Source: an uncultured Lachnospiraceae bacterium (GTDB taxonomy: Bacteria; Bacillota; Clostridia; Lachnospirales; Lachnospiraceae). Taken from it: 45,154 nt of DNA. The stretch is from positions 1 through 45,154 of the forward strand of contig CAJUDE010000055.1 of assembly GCA_910585295.1 (NCBI GenBank), given 5' to 3'. The translations under genes were made by a program, and so were the position numbers. The notes beneath the pieces are model-generated. The model did no database searches and was not told where the DNA came from. It saw nothing but the letters and a program-made list of their open reading frames with translations. Below, in pieces: positions 6,525 to 15,650 of this stretch (positions within the stretch are counted from its first letter, which is position 1; every line of letters begins with the position of its first letter).

Positions 6525-7328
6525 ATGATTACGGAACAGGAATTTCACCGAATCACAGTGTTTGTAAAGCAAAAGTACGGGATAGACCTCGCAGGGAAGC
6601 AGGTGCTTGTGAACGGCAGAATGGAGAATTACCTTCTGCGCAATGGGTATAGTGGATATGATGAATACATGGCCAAGGTAGAGAAGAACCCAAAGGGGGA
6701 AGAGGCACGGAACTTGATTAATGTATTGACCACGAACCATACATATTTTATGAGAGAGTTTGAGCATATGGATTACCTGAGGAAGCTAATCCTTCCTCAG
6801 ATTAAGGTAAAGGAAGCAGCCAGGAAGGATATCAGGATATGGTCTGCCGCCTCTTCTACGGGGGAAGAACCATATACAATCGCAATGGTGCTGAAAGATT
6901 TTTTCGGGCTGGACCATAAGTTCTGGGATACTAGGGTGCTTGCCACAGACCTTTCTACCAGAGTGCTGGAGGTTGCCCAGAGGGGGAAATACCTTAAGGA
7001 ACAGATAGACCCCCTGCCAGATAATTGGAAGAGGCGTTATTTTAAAAGGCTGAATGAATTGGAGTTCCAGGCCTTGCCGGAGTTGAAGAAGGAAGTGATC
7101 TTCCGGCAGTTTAACCTTATGAACCCATTCCCATTCCATAAAAAATTCCATGTTGTTTTTATGAGGAATGTAATGATTTATTTTGATGAAGCCACGAAAC
7201 TGGAGCTTCTGAAAAAGGTGTACAATTATTTGGAGCCAGGAGGGTATCTGTTTGTAGGGACTACGGAGTCTATTGACAGGAAAGGGACTGGTTTCCAATA
7301 TATAGAGCCGTCCATATATAGAAAGTAA
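6525..7328 (+). CDS. cheR: CheR chemoreceptor methyltransferase
   Basis: A 267-aa S-adenosylmethionine-dependent methyltransferase that methylates glutamates of chemoreceptors during adaptation. The N-terminal helical domain (1-75) ends in the TTNHTYFMRE region (CheR proteins carry T-x-F-F-R here). The catalytic domain has the SAM-binding WSAASSTGEEPYT motif near 105-117, TRVLATDLSTRVLE (second SAM motif) and VVFMRNVMIYFD (catalytic face). Length is standard. It has no C-terminal TPR extension and no pentapeptide-binding insert is obvious. It follows the response regulator by 90 nt and pairs with CheB downstream. Confidence 0.93.
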   Translation: MITEQEFHRITVFVKQKYGIDLAGKQVLVNGRMENYLLRNGYSGYDEYMAKVEKNPKGEEARNLINVLTTNHTYFMREFEHMDYLRKLILPQIKVKEAARKDIRIWSAASSTGEEPYTIAMVLKDFFGLDHKFWDTRVLATDLSTRVLEVAQRGKYLKEQIDPLPDNWKRRYFKRLNELEFQALPELKKEVIFRQFNLMNPFPFHKKFHVVFMRNVMIYFDEATKLELLKKVYNYLEPGGYLFVGTTESIDRKGTGFQYIEPSIYRK

Positions 7329-7361
7329 TTTAGATACTAAGAAGGAAGGCAGGTAAACAGG

Positions 7362-8384
7362 ATGCGTAAAATCAGGGTGTTGGTAGTAGATGATTCATTG
7401 CTGTTCCGTAATCTGTTGGTACAGAGCCTAAGTGAGGATCCATATATCGAAGTTGTAGCGCAGGCAGGGGACGCCTATGCGGCACGTGATGCAATTTTAC
7501 AGTACCGCCCTGATGTCATGACGCTTGATGTGGAGATGCCCAAGATGGGCGGGATTGAGTTTTTAAGGAAGCTGCTGCCTCAGTACCCGTTGCCAGTGGT
7601 TGTAATCAGCGCAATGAGCGCTAAGGTTTTTGACGCCATGGAGGCTGGGGCGGTAGATTTTGTATGTAAGCCGAATACGGTGGACAGAAGTAAGGTCAGT
7701 TCTTTCCTTAGGAAAGAATTGGGGACCAAGATAAAGATTGCGTCAACCGTGAAGGTCGGGAAGATGAAACGGGCGGAGACGCTTCCGGTAAACAGCTTAC
7801 AGACTTTGAAGAGTAATATGGTAATCGCGATAGGGGCTTCCACAGGTGGGACAGAAGCCATCTATGATGTGGTGCGGCAATTTCGGAAAGATATCCCTGG
7901 GGTTGTGATTGTGCAGCATATGCCGCCTGGATTTACGCAAATGTATGCCAATAGGCTGAATAACCAATGCCAGGTTATGGTGAAGGAAGCTGTCACCGGG
8001 GATCGGGTTATGCCAGGCCAAGTCCTGATTGCGCCTGGCGATAAGCAGATGCGCCTAGTGAAGGTGAACAATATGTATCAGGTGGAGTGCAAGCATGGGG
8101 AAAAAGTAAGCGGGCATTGCCCTTCCGTGGATGTGCTGTTCCAATCTGTGGCAAAAACAGCTAAAAAAGATGCAGTGGGCGTAATCTTGACTGGTATGGG
8201 CGGAGACGGCGCAAAAGGCCTGTTGGAAATGCGCAAGGCAGGGGCCGTTACCATTGGGCAGGATGAAGCAAGCTGCGTTGTATATGGGATGCCTAAAGTT
8301 GCGTATGATATTGGGGCAGTACAGTATCAGTCGGAACTTTCCAATATAGCAAACAAGGTATATAGTGTGTTGAAGGCAAATTAG
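7362..8384 (+). CDS. cheB: CheB receptor methylesterase/deamidase
   Basis: A 340-aa response regulator-esterase. Receiver: VVDDS (9-12), phospho-acceptor Asp56 in MTLDVEMP, and VCKP with Lys103. After a linker (about 125-150) comes the esterase with its catalytic triad Ser160 (IGASTGGTEA), His186 (VQHMPPGFT) and Asp282 (LTGMGGDGAKG). It removes methyl groups added by CheR and deamidates receptor glutamines; CheA phosphorylation activates it. AAGAAGGAAGG precedes the start. All catalytic residues are intact. Confidence 0.95.
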   Translation: MRKIRVLVVDDSLLFRNLLVQSLSEDPYIEVVAQAGDAYAARDAILQYRPDVMTLDVEMPKMGGIEFLRKLLPQYPLPVVVISAMSAKVFDAMEAGAVDFVCKPNTVDRSKVSSFLRKELGTKIKIASTVKVGKMKRAETLPVNSLQTLKSNMVIAIGASTGGTEAIYDVVRQFRKDIPGVVIVQHMPPGFTQMYANRLNNQCQVMVKEAVTGDRVMPGQVLIAPGDKQMRLVKVNNMYQVECKHGEKVSGHCPSVDVLFQSVAKTAKKDAVGVILTGMGGDGAKGLLEMRKAGAVTIGQDEASCVVYGMPKVAYDIGAVQYQSELSNIANKVYSVLKAN

Positions 8385-8400
8385 AAAGGAGAACAGAGAT

Positions 8401-8793
8401 ATGAAGATTTTACTGGCAGAGGATGATTTCGCCAGCCGCAAGTTTATGGCAAATTATCTGGAGAAATATGGCGAATGTGATATTACTGTAGATGGAGAAG
8501 AAGCGGTTGACGCTTTTTTAATGGCGTTAGAAGATAATGAGCCTTATGATTTGATTTGCCTGGATGTAATGATGCCGGTCCTGGATGGCTATCAGGCATT
8601 AAAAGCAATCCGTGATATTGAGAAAGAGAGGGGTATCCAGGGCAAAGACGGCGTAAAAATTATTATGACTACAGCGCTGAATGAAGAGAGGAACGTGAAA
8701 AAGGCGTTTGAAATGGGATGCACAGTATATTCTGGCAAGCCAATAGACCTGGAAAAATTTGAAATGATTTTGAAGAAACTGGAATTGATATGA
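8401..8793 (+). CDS. cheY: CheY-like single-domain response regulator
   Basis: A 130-aa stand-alone receiver, ribosome site AGAAAGGAG. Asp8-Asp9 bind Mg2+, Asp55 (LICLDVMMP) accepts the phosphoryl group, Thr91 and Lys113 (SGKP) complete the active site. The helix 3-4 region is a little longer than in E. coli CheY (RDIEKERGIQGKDG), as in many CheY-like proteins of hybrid clusters. Its position between cheB and cheA makes CheA the likely phosphodonor. Whether it acts on a flagellar motor or another output cannot be told, because no flagellar gene is in view. Confidence 0.85.
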   Translation: MKILLAEDDFASRKFMANYLEKYGECDITVDGEEAVDAFLMALEDNEPYDLICLDVMMPVLDGYQALKAIRDIEKERGIQGKDGVKIIMTTALNEERNVKKAFEMGCTVYSGKPIDLEKFEMILKKLELI

Positions 8794-8850
8794 TGGCAGC
8801 AGTGGAAAGTATTTTTAAGAAGTACAGCTAGGAAGAAAGGGGGCTAAAAA

Positions 8851-10986
8851 ATGGCAGAAGATTTTAACACAGACAGTATGCTGGATATGTTTCTGTATGA
8901 AAGTGAGCAGCTTTTGGAGACATTACAGAATACTGTGTTGGAAAAGAAAGACGAAGATTGTTTTGATGAAACCTCCATCAATGAAATTTTCCGTGTCATG
9001 CATACCATTAAAGGTTCTTCGGGTATTATGATGTATGAAAATATCACGAAGGTATCCCATAAACTGGAAGACGTATTCTATTATTTAAGGGAATCCCATC
9101 CAGAAAATGTCCCACATTTGGAATTGGTGGACCATGTGCTGGACGTGTCTGATTTTATTACAGGGGAATTAGATAAGATTAAAGACGGCGAGACGCCAGA
9201 TGGTGATGAAAGCAAGATTGTTGATGAAATTGATAAATTCCTGAAAAAGTTAAAATCAGGCATTGAAGAGAAGGGCAAAGAACTGCCTCCTGAAAATACC
9301 TATGTTGAGCCCAGCCAGTTTTATATTGCGCCTACTGGGAGTGAAGGCTATAAATATTTCAAGGCGTCTATTTATTATCGGGATGATACGCAGATGTGCA
9401 ATATCCGTGCATATACCGCAGTTTATTCCTTGAAAGAAGTAACTGAGGATATGGAATATATGCCGGATGACATTATCACCAATGAGGACAGCGGAGCCGT
9501 GATTTTGGAAGATGGGTTCCATATGCTGATTAAGTGCCAGTGTTCTAGGGATGAAATCTTAAGTGCAATTGGGGACACTTCCGGCATGGACCGAGTGGAG
9601 ATTAATGACTGCACCCAGCAGGAATTTGAGATGGGCTTCCATGACCATGGCCAAGAGCATATTGTCATAGAAATGGATGATAAAGAGGGGAAAGAAGGCG
9701 GCAAGAAGGAAGCAAAGAAGGAGCCGACCCCTGGCGATTATGTCATTAAGGGCAAAGAAACTGGGAAAGGGAAGAAACTGGCAAAGAGCCAGCCTAAGCC
9801 ATCCCCGAAACAGACGTATATCAGCGTAAATGTGGAAAAGATGGATGCGCTGATGGATATGATAGGCGAGCTTGTTATTTCTGAGGCGGTTGTGCTTCAG
9901 AACCCTGACCTAAGGGTCCCGGGATTGGATTTGTCTAATTTCCAGAAAGCAGCGGGGCAGTTATCAAAAATCACTACGGAGCTACAGGATGTCATTATGT
10001 CCATGCGAATGATGCCGTTGACGAATACCTTCCAGAAAATGAACCGTATTGTGTTTGACGTGTCCAGGAAGCTGGGGAAGGACATTGAACTGGAAGTGGT
10101 TGGGGAGAATACAGAAGTGGATAAGAATATTATCGAGCATATTTCCGACCCGCTAATGCATTTGATCCGTAATTCTGTGGACCATGGGATTGAAGATAAG
10201 GAAGCGCGTATTGCCGCTGGCAAGAACCCACGGGGCAAAATTACATTAGAAGCCAAAAATGAAGGCGGCAAAGTATATATTATTGTAAAAGATGATGGGA
10301 AAGGCCTGAACAGGGAAGTCCTGTATAATAAAGCAAGGAATAATGGATTGATTGGCAATAGGCTTATGTCTGACTTCACAGACAAAGAGATATATCAGTT
10401 TATTACGTATGCAGGGTTTTCTACAAAGGAGCAGGTGACAGAGTATTCTGGCCGTGGCGTTGGCATGGACGTAGTGGTAAAAAATATCCAGGCCATTGGC
10501 GGGAAGCTTGAGATTGACAGCATGGAAGGCGTTGGCTCTGAAATGACTATGAAAATCCCATTGACCTTAGCAATTATCAATGGCATTGTTATGCAGGTTG
10601 CAGCCTCCACTTTTGTGATAGAGACGAATGCAGTAAAAGAGTTTGTAAGGATTTCAAGGGAAATGATTGTAAAGGAGCCGAACGGGGAAGAGTATGTGAT
10701 GCTCCGCGGTGAATGCTATCCGTTTATCCGGCTGAATGAGTTTTACCATCTGTCAGAATCTGTTACAGATATTGAAGATGGAATTGTCGTGGTATTAGAA
10801 CATGAAAACAAATATGTCTGTGTATTCATTGACCAGTTAGTTGCAGAGCAGGAAATCGTTGTAAAGCCAATCCCATCCTATATCAAAAGGGTGCAGGGGA
10901 TTTCCGGCTGTACGCAGCTTGGGGATGGAAGCATTGCATTGATTCTGGACATTGCAGGGTTAATTGCCGGACAGGAAAGGAGTTAA
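8851..10986 (+). CDS. cheA: CheA chemotaxis histidine kinase
   Basis: A 711-aa kinase. The P1 HPt domain has His51 in MHTIKGSSGIM. A middle region (about 160-320) stands where CheY/CheB-binding P2 lies; its end is a low-complexity Lys/Glu/Pro linker (about 275-325). P3 dimerisation follows at about 330-390 (VEKMDALMDMIGELVISEAV), then the P4 ATPase (LMHLIRNSVDHGIEDKEAR; VKDDGKGLN; GRGVGMDVV) and a P5 CheW-like domain to the end. Receptor arrays regulate its autophosphorylation. It lies between cheY and cheW in the same operon; only three bases separate its stop from cheW. Confidence 0.95.
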   Translation: MAEDFNTDSMLDMFLYESEQLLETLQNTVLEKKDEDCFDETSINEIFRVMHTIKGSSGIMMYENITKVSHKLEDVFYYLRESHPENVPHLELVDHVLDVSDFITGELDKIKDGETPDGDESKIVDEIDKFLKKLKSGIEEKGKELPPENTYVEPSQFYIAPTGSEGYKYFKASIYYRDDTQMCNIRAYTAVYSLKEVTEDMEYMPDDIITNEDSGAVILEDGFHMLIKCQCSRDEILSAIGDTSGMDRVEINDCTQQEFEMGFHDHGQEHIVIEMDDKEGKEGGKKEAKKEPTPGDYVIKGKETGKGKKLAKSQPKPSPKQTYISVNVEKMDALMDMIGELVISEAVVLQNPDLRVPGLDLSNFQKAAGQLSKITTELQDVIMSMRMMPLTNTFQKMNRIVFDVSRKLGKDIELEVVGENTEVDKNIIEHISDPLMHLIRNSVDHGIEDKEARIAAGKNPRGKITLEAKNEGGKVYIIVKDDGKGLNREVLYNKARNNGLIGNRLMSDFTDKEIYQFITYAGFSTKEQVTEYSGRGVGMDVVVKNIQAIGGKLEIDSMEGVGSEMTMKIPLTLAIINGIVMQVAASTFVIETNAVKEFVRISREMIVKEPNGEEYVMLRGECYPFIRLNEFYHLSESVTDIEDGIVVVLEHENKYVCVFIDQLVAEQEIVVKPIPSYIKRVQGISGCTQLGDGSIALILDIAGLIAGQERS

Positions 10987-10989
10987 GCC

Positions 10990-11508
10990 ATGGCAGAAGA
11001 ATTAATAGGCGAATTAGATGAATTGGATGAATTGGAAGGCTTAGAAGAGGACACACAAAAGGGAAAATTTATGACATTCCGAATTGGTGACGAGTGTTAT
11101 GGGATTGCAATCAACTATGTAAATGAGATTATTGGGACCCAGGCCATCACCCATGTTCCAGAAGTGGAAGATTATATTAAAGGGCTGATTAATATCAGGG
11201 GGAAAATAATTCCTGTGATTGACGTTAAAGTCCGTTTTAAGCAGGAGCCATTTGAGTATATGGACCGTACCTGCATCATTGTAATTGATGTAAAATCAAC
11301 AACGGTAGGGCTTGTGGTGGAACAGATTGCAGATGTGATTACCGTTGATGAAAAAGATATCATCCCGCCTCCATCGCTGAACCAGAACAGTTATGGCAAG
11401 GACAAATATGTGTTCGGGTTGGTAAGGGTAGCAGGTGAAGTGAAGCTGCTGCTGGACCCGGAGAAGCTTATCCGGGATGAAGACCCAGCATTGCCAGAAT
11501 CACCATAA
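10990..11508 (+). CDS. cheW: CheW coupling protein
   Basis: A 172-aa adaptor linking receptors to CheA in the chemosensory array. After an acidic N-terminal tail (about 1-25, rich in Glu, Leu and Asp) comes the CheW fold (GKFMTFRIGDECYGIAINYV; EIIGTQAITHVPEVEDYIKG; LINIRGKIIPVIDVKVRF; VLLVEQIADV-type strand). The GLINIRGKIIPVID motif is diagnostic. Length is slightly above the usual 150-160 because of the acidic tail. AGGAAAGGAG at the end of cheA is the ribosome site. Confidence 0.94.
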   Translation: MAEELIGELDELDELEGLEEDTQKGKFMTFRIGDECYGIAINYVNEIIGTQAITHVPEVEDYIKGLINIRGKIIPVIDVKVRFKQEPFEYMDRTCIIVIDVKSTTVGLVVEQIADVITVDEKDIIPPPSLNQNSYGKDKYVFGLVRVAGEVKLLLDPEKLIRDEDPALPESP

Positions 11509-11555
11509 GGCATGGAGATAGCACAGCAGGAAGATGACAAGGAGGATATAGAGTA

Positions 11556-12881
11556 ATGAAAGATATGAAAATGAGGACACGGTTGATTGCAGGGTTTGCA
11601 GTTATCGGGCTGTTGATCCTTATAATGGGGATAATCAGTTACAATGTTTTGGCAAGTTCTGACGCAGATACGATGAAAGAACAGATTATTCTGGTAGTTC
11701 TGCTGATAATGACATTAGGCTTTTCTATCTTTTTGTCAGTCAATATTTTGAGGAATATCCGCATTTCCCTGAATATATTAAGTGAAGCGGCAAGGGAAAT
11801 TGCAGTGGGGAATGCAAATATTACCTTGACAAAATTTAGGGATGATGAATTTGGGGAACTGGTGGATGAATTCCAAAAGATTATTGATAATATTAAGTAC
11901 CAAGGTGAAATTTCTGAAAGGATTGCGGCTGGGGATTTAACTGCAGATGTTAAAGTGAAGGGCGCAAACGACGTACTGGGCAATGCATTGGACGGCATGA
12001 TTAGGGAAAACAATAAGATGCTTTCTGATATTCGGGAATCCACCATGCAGGTGACGATAGGCGCAGAACAGGTATCAGACGCCAGCCAGGCCCTTGCGCA
12101 GGGGGCAACCCAGCAGGCAAGCGCAACAGAAGAAATAACTGCTTCCATGAATGAAATTGCAGAACGCACCAAGGTAAATGTGGATCAGATTAATGAAGCG
12201 AATGACTTAGTGGAGAATATGGGGAAAGAAGCCATTGTCATCAACGACAGCATGACAGAGATGATGAGCGCGATGACAGATATCAATGAGGCTTCCGAAA
12301 ATATTTCCAAGATTATCAAAGTAATTGATGACATTGCTTTCCAGACAAATATCCTTGCATTGAATGCAGCAGTGGAAGCTGCAAGGGCAGGCGTCCATGG
12401 GAAAGGCTTTGCAGTGGTAGCAGAAGAGGTAAGGAGCCTTGCGGGCAAGAGCGCGTCCGCAGCAAATGAGACAGCGGAAATGATTGAAGATTCTATCCAT
12501 AAAGTGGTGCTTGGCTCGAAACTGGCAAAAACTACAAGCGGCTCCTTGTCTGAAATTATGCAGAAGATTGAGCATGTGGTGGAACTGACCCATAGTATTG
12601 CAGTGGCATCCAATGACCAGGCAACAGCTGTCACGCAAATTGACCAGGCGATCAATCAGGTATCCCAGGTTGTACAGACGAATTCTGCAACCAGTGAAGA
12701 ATGTGCTGCGGCCAGCGAAGAGTTATCTAACCAGGCAGCAACATTGCGGCGTTTGGTAGGGAACTACAAATTGAAAAATGTGGAAAATAACTTCAGCAGC
12801 GCGCCAGAGATAAATAGTTATCGGGAACCAGAGGAAAATGAGAAGATTATTTCTTTGGAAGGTGATTTTGGCAAGTATTAA
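11556..12881 (+). CDS. Methyl-accepting chemotaxis protein with minimal sensory loop
   Basis: A 441-aa transducer. Two membrane helices (about 10-32 and 42-64) are joined by a loop of only some ten residues, so there is no extracytoplasmic ligand domain. A HAMP region (about 65-118) precedes a second HAMP-like stretch and the signalling hairpin, whose tip reads DIAFQTNILALNAAVEAARA with the GKGFAVVAEEVR segment after it. No CheR-tethering pentapeptide is present at the C terminus. Being the last gene of the operon and followed by a terminator, it is probably the dedicated transducer of this CheA/CheW set, sensing membrane or cytosolic state or relaying from a partner. Confidence 0.92.
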   Translation: MKDMKMRTRLIAGFAVIGLLILIMGIISYNVLASSDADTMKEQIILVVLLIMTLGFSIFLSVNILRNIRISLNILSEAAREIAVGNANITLTKFRDDEFGELVDEFQKIIDNIKYQGEISERIAAGDLTADVKVKGANDVLGNALDGMIRENNKMLSDIRESTMQVTIGAEQVSDASQALAQGATQQASATEEITASMNEIAERTKVNVDQINEANDLVENMGKEAIVINDSMTEMMSAMTDINEASENISKIIKVIDDIAFQTNILALNAAVEAARAGVHGKGFAVVAEEVRSLAGKSASAANETAEMIEDSIHKVVLGSKLAKTTSGSLSEIMQKIEHVVELTHSIAVASNDQATAVTQIDQAINQVSQVVQTNSATSEECAAASEELSNQAATLRRLVGNYKLKNVENNFSSAPEINSYREPEENEKIISLEGDFGKY

Positions 12882-12899
12882 AATTTCATAGCCTTAGGG

Positions 12900-12935
12900 G
12901 CTGTTGCACAGAATAACCTGTGCAGCAGCTTTTTC
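12900..12935 (+). terminator. Rho-independent terminator of the chemosensory operon
   Basis: A perfect 12-bp stem GCTGTTGCACAG (12900-12911) / CTGTGCAGCAGC (12918-12929) with a 6-nt loop and TTTTTC tail. Confidence 0.92.
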
Positions 12936-13044
12936 TTATTCTATAGGAAAGGCCTTGTCACGTTAATGTATGAAAGTATATTTCCTATAGAATAAAAAAT
13001 AAGATGCGCAGAGTCTGCCAGAATGGCTAAAAGAAGGAGGAAGA

Positions 13045-14379
13045 ATGGCAAAGAGGTTGAGCAGGGTACAGACAATTGCCCTGGGTTTTTTATTGATTAT
13101 AGCGGCGGGGACGGTTCTTTTGATGCTGCCCTGCGCGTCTAGGAATGGGGAGGGCGTAGGGTTTTTGAATGCGCTTTTCACTGCAACCAGCAGCACTTGC
13201 GTGACAGGGCTGGTGGTGGTGGACACGTACACCAATTGGACGTTGTTTGGGCAGGTTGTGATTATCCTTCTGGTTCAAACTGGCGGGCTGGGATTTATTA
13301 CGATTGGCGTATTTTTCTCTATCTTTATGAGGAGGAAAATTGGGTTAAAAGAGAGGAACTTAATCCAGGAAAGCGTGAATACACTTCAGATTGGCGGCAC
13401 AGTGCGTTTGGTAAGGAAAATTGTGTGCTATACGGCTTTTATTGAAGGGGCGGGGGCTGTGCTGTTAATGGTAAGGTTTATACCGCAATTTGGCTTGGCG
13501 AAAGGCATTTGGTATGGGGTGTTCCATTCTATTTCTGCATTTTGCAACGCTGGGTTCGATTTGATGGGGCAATTTGAGCCATATGCATCCCTAACTATGT
13601 ATTATGATGATATATTAGTGAACCTTGTAATTATGGCGTTGATAATTGTGGGCGGCATCGGGTTTATTGTATGGGATGATATATCCGTCCATAAATGGAA
13701 GGTCAATAAATACTTGCTCCATTCCAAGATTGTGCTGTCCATGACATTGGTGCTGATAGTTGGGGGAAGCTTGTGCTTTTATTTGTTTGAACGGGAGAAC
13801 CTTTTGGCTGGAATGGATGCACAGGGGCAGATTTTATCCTCTATTTTTGGGGCGGTGACCCCTAGGACGGCAGGGTTCAACACAACTGATACAGCGTCCT
13901 ATACGGAAGGGAGCAGGCTCCTTACGGTGCTGCTAATGTTTATTGGCGGAAGTCCAGGCTCTACGGCAGGCGGGGTTAAGACCACTACCATGATGGTAAT
14001 CCTTTTGTATATATGGTCCAGCTTGAGGAATAAGAAAGGGCTTAACATATTTGGCAGGAGGTTGGATGAAGACTCCATTAAGAAGGCGAGTACCGTATTT
14101 TTTATTAATTTGCTGCTGGCCTCTGTGTCCGCGCTGCTTATGTGCGGGCTGGAAAGTTCCATGCCTTTGTCTGATATTTTTATGGAAGTGTTTTCAGCAA
14201 TCGGGACAGTCGGCATTTCAACAGGGATCACAAGGGATATTACAGTCGCTTCAAAATATCTGCTGATTTTATTAATGTACAGTGGGAGGATTGGCAGCAT
14301 GTCATTTGCGCTGTCCTTTACCGAGAAAAGGCAAGGGTCGTTGGTGAAGCTGCCGATTGAGCGCATCACAATTGGATAG
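13045..14379 (+). CDS. ktrB: KtrB/TrkH-type potassium channel subunit
   Basis: A 444-aa membrane protein with the four-repeat M1-P-M2 architecture of the Trk/Ktr/HKT family. The four pore loops are visible: TSSTCVTGL, SISAFCNAGFD, TPRTAGFNT and AIGTVGISTG, each with the filter glycine. It has no TrkH-type N-terminal extension, so it is nearer KtrB. It forms the K+ (often Na+-coupled) pore; the cytosolic partner is encoded 12 bases downstream. AAGAAGGAGGAAG precedes the ATG. The unit starts after the chemosensory terminator and is probably transcribed on its own. Confidence 0.92.
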   Translation: MAKRLSRVQTIALGFLLIIAAGTVLLMLPCASRNGEGVGFLNALFTATSSTCVTGLVVVDTYTNWTLFGQVVIILLVQTGGLGFITIGVFFSIFMRRKIGLKERNLIQESVNTLQIGGTVRLVRKIVCYTAFIEGAGAVLLMVRFIPQFGLAKGIWYGVFHSISAFCNAGFDLMGQFEPYASLTMYYDDILVNLVIMALIIVGGIGFIVWDDISVHKWKVNKYLLHSKIVLSMTLVLIVGGSLCFYLFERENLLAGMDAQGQILSSIFGAVTPRTAGFNTTDTASYTEGSRLLTVLLMFIGGSPGSTAGGVKTTTMMVILLYIWSSLRNKKGLNIFGRRLDEDSIKKASTVFFINLLLASVSALLMCGLESSMPLSDIFMEVFSAIGTVGISTGITRDITVASKYLLILLMYSGRIGSMSFALSFTEKRQGSLVKLPIERITIG

Positions 14380-14391
14380 GAGGAAGAGTGG

Positions 14392-15039
14392 ATGAAATCA
14401 ATTCTGGTAATTGGAATCGGGAGGTTTGGCAAGCATTTATGCGAAAACCTTGTAAAAAATGGAAATGATGTTATGGCGGTAGACGAGGTGGAGGAAAAGT
14501 TAGAGGATATCCTTCCGATTGTCACCAGCGCCAAAATAGGGGATTGCACCAGGGAAGAGGTGCTCAAAAGCTTTGGCGTGGGAAATTTTGATATTTGCTT
14601 TGTATGCATTGGCACAAATTTCCAGAGCAGCCTGGAGGTTACAAGCTTGCTGAAAGATTTAGGCGCGCCTTATGTAATCAGCAAGGCCACCCGGGACATC
14701 CAGGCAAAATTCTTGTTAAGGAACGGGGCGGACGAGGTAGTTTACCCTGACAGGGACATTGCAAAACGCATTGCTGTCAAAGTCAGCGCAAACCATGTGT
14801 ATGACTACCTGGAACTGGGTGAGTATTCTATTTATGAGATCCAGCCGTTAGAGGAATGGATAGGGAAGTCCATCAAGGAATTGAATTTCCGTGTGGAATA
14901 TAATGCAAATATTTTAGGGATTAAGGAGAATGGGAAGTCAAGTTTGCTTCCAGACGCGGAACATATCTTTAAGAAAGATGAACATTTAATGGTAATTGGG
15001 AAAAAAGAAGATATTGAACGGATACTGAAACGTTTATAA
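14392..15039 (+). CDS. ktrA: KtrA/TrkA RCK-domain gating subunit
   Basis: A 215-aa cytosolic regulator of KtrB. The N-terminal RCK domain is a Rossmann fold with GIGRFG (7-12) and the acidic end of strand 2 (VDEVEE) that binds the nucleotide ribose (NAD/ATP/ADP). A second conserved patch is IGDCTREEVL. The C-terminal RCK_C domain covers about 130-215 (IYEIQPLEEWIGKSIKELNF; HLMVIGKKEDIERI). An octameric ring of such subunits opens the channel. AGGAGGAAGAG lies between the two genes, consistent with one operon. Confidence 0.92.
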   Translation: MKSILVIGIGRFGKHLCENLVKNGNDVMAVDEVEEKLEDILPIVTSAKIGDCTREEVLKSFGVGNFDICFVCIGTNFQSSLEVTSLLKDLGAPYVISKATRDIQAKFLLRNGADEVVYPDRDIAKRIAVKVSANHVYDYLELGEYSIYEIQPLEEWIGKSIKELNFRVEYNANILGIKENGKSSLLPDAEHIFKKDEHLMVIGKKEDIERILKRL

Positions 15040-15078
15040 CCGTCATACAATAAACAAAAGATAAAGGGAGAATAAGAG

Positions 15079-15627
15079 ATGCTGCAATATATTCTGGAGC
15101 TTGACGGGACGGCTCTGTTGTTTATCCAGGAATATGTAAGGATGGAATGGCTGAACCCCATTGTGTTGTTTTTTACCAGCCTGGGAAATGCAGGCGCTGT
15201 CTGGATTGTTTTGGCGGCGGCGCTTTTAATACAGAAGAAATACCAGAAAGCAGGCCTTGCCATGGCAATTTCTTTGCTGTTGGGGTTCTTGGTGACGAAT
15301 TTGCTGTTAAAGAACTGGGTATGCCGCCCAAGGCCTTATACTGCCATACCGCAGCTTATCCCATTGGTGACGGCGGGGGATTGGTCTTTCCCTTCTGGGC
15401 ATTCCACCAGTTCCATGGCCGCCGCTTTGGCAATGTTTTGCCGTACGCCCCGGAGAATAGGTACGCCGCCATTGGTTTTGGCAGCCATCATCTGCCTGTC
15501 CAGGCTTTATGTGGGGGTACATTATCCCACGGATGTGCTGTGCGGTACGTTAATAGGGGCGCTGGCTGCGGTGTGTTCCCTGAGGATAACAAAAGAAAGA
15601 AATGGAAATGATAAAGTAGCTGCGTAA
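15079..15627 (+). CDS. PAP2-family membrane phosphatase
   Basis: A 182-aa integral membrane protein of the PAP2 superfamily with all three acid-phosphatase signatures: KX6RP (KNWVCRPRP), PSGH (FPSGHS) and SRX5HX3D (SRLYVGVHYPTD). About five or six membrane helices are visible. Members hydrolyse phosphatidic acid, phosphatidylglycerophosphate or undecaprenyl pyrophosphate; the size and the short N terminus would suit a BcrC-like undecaprenyl-pyrophosphatase, but substrate cannot be fixed from sequence. It begins 40 nt after ktrA with an AAGGGAG box and may be cotranscribed with it. Confidence 0.85.
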   Translation: MLQYILELDGTALLFIQEYVRMEWLNPIVLFFTSLGNAGAVWIVLAAALLIQKKYQKAGLAMAISLLLGFLVTNLLLKNWVCRPRPYTAIPQLIPLVTAGDWSFPSGHSTSSMAAALAMFCRTPRRIGTPPLVLAAIICLSRLYVGVHYPTDVLCGTLIGALAAVCSLRITKERNGNDKVAA

Positions 15628-15650
15628 ACAAAAAGGAAAGGGGAAACATT

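Noticed and set aside
11513..11557. A 14-codon frame (MEIAQQEDDKEDIE) between cheW and the transducer gene
   Set aside because: Too short to judge, no conservation evidence, and it overlaps the ribosome site of the transducer gene.
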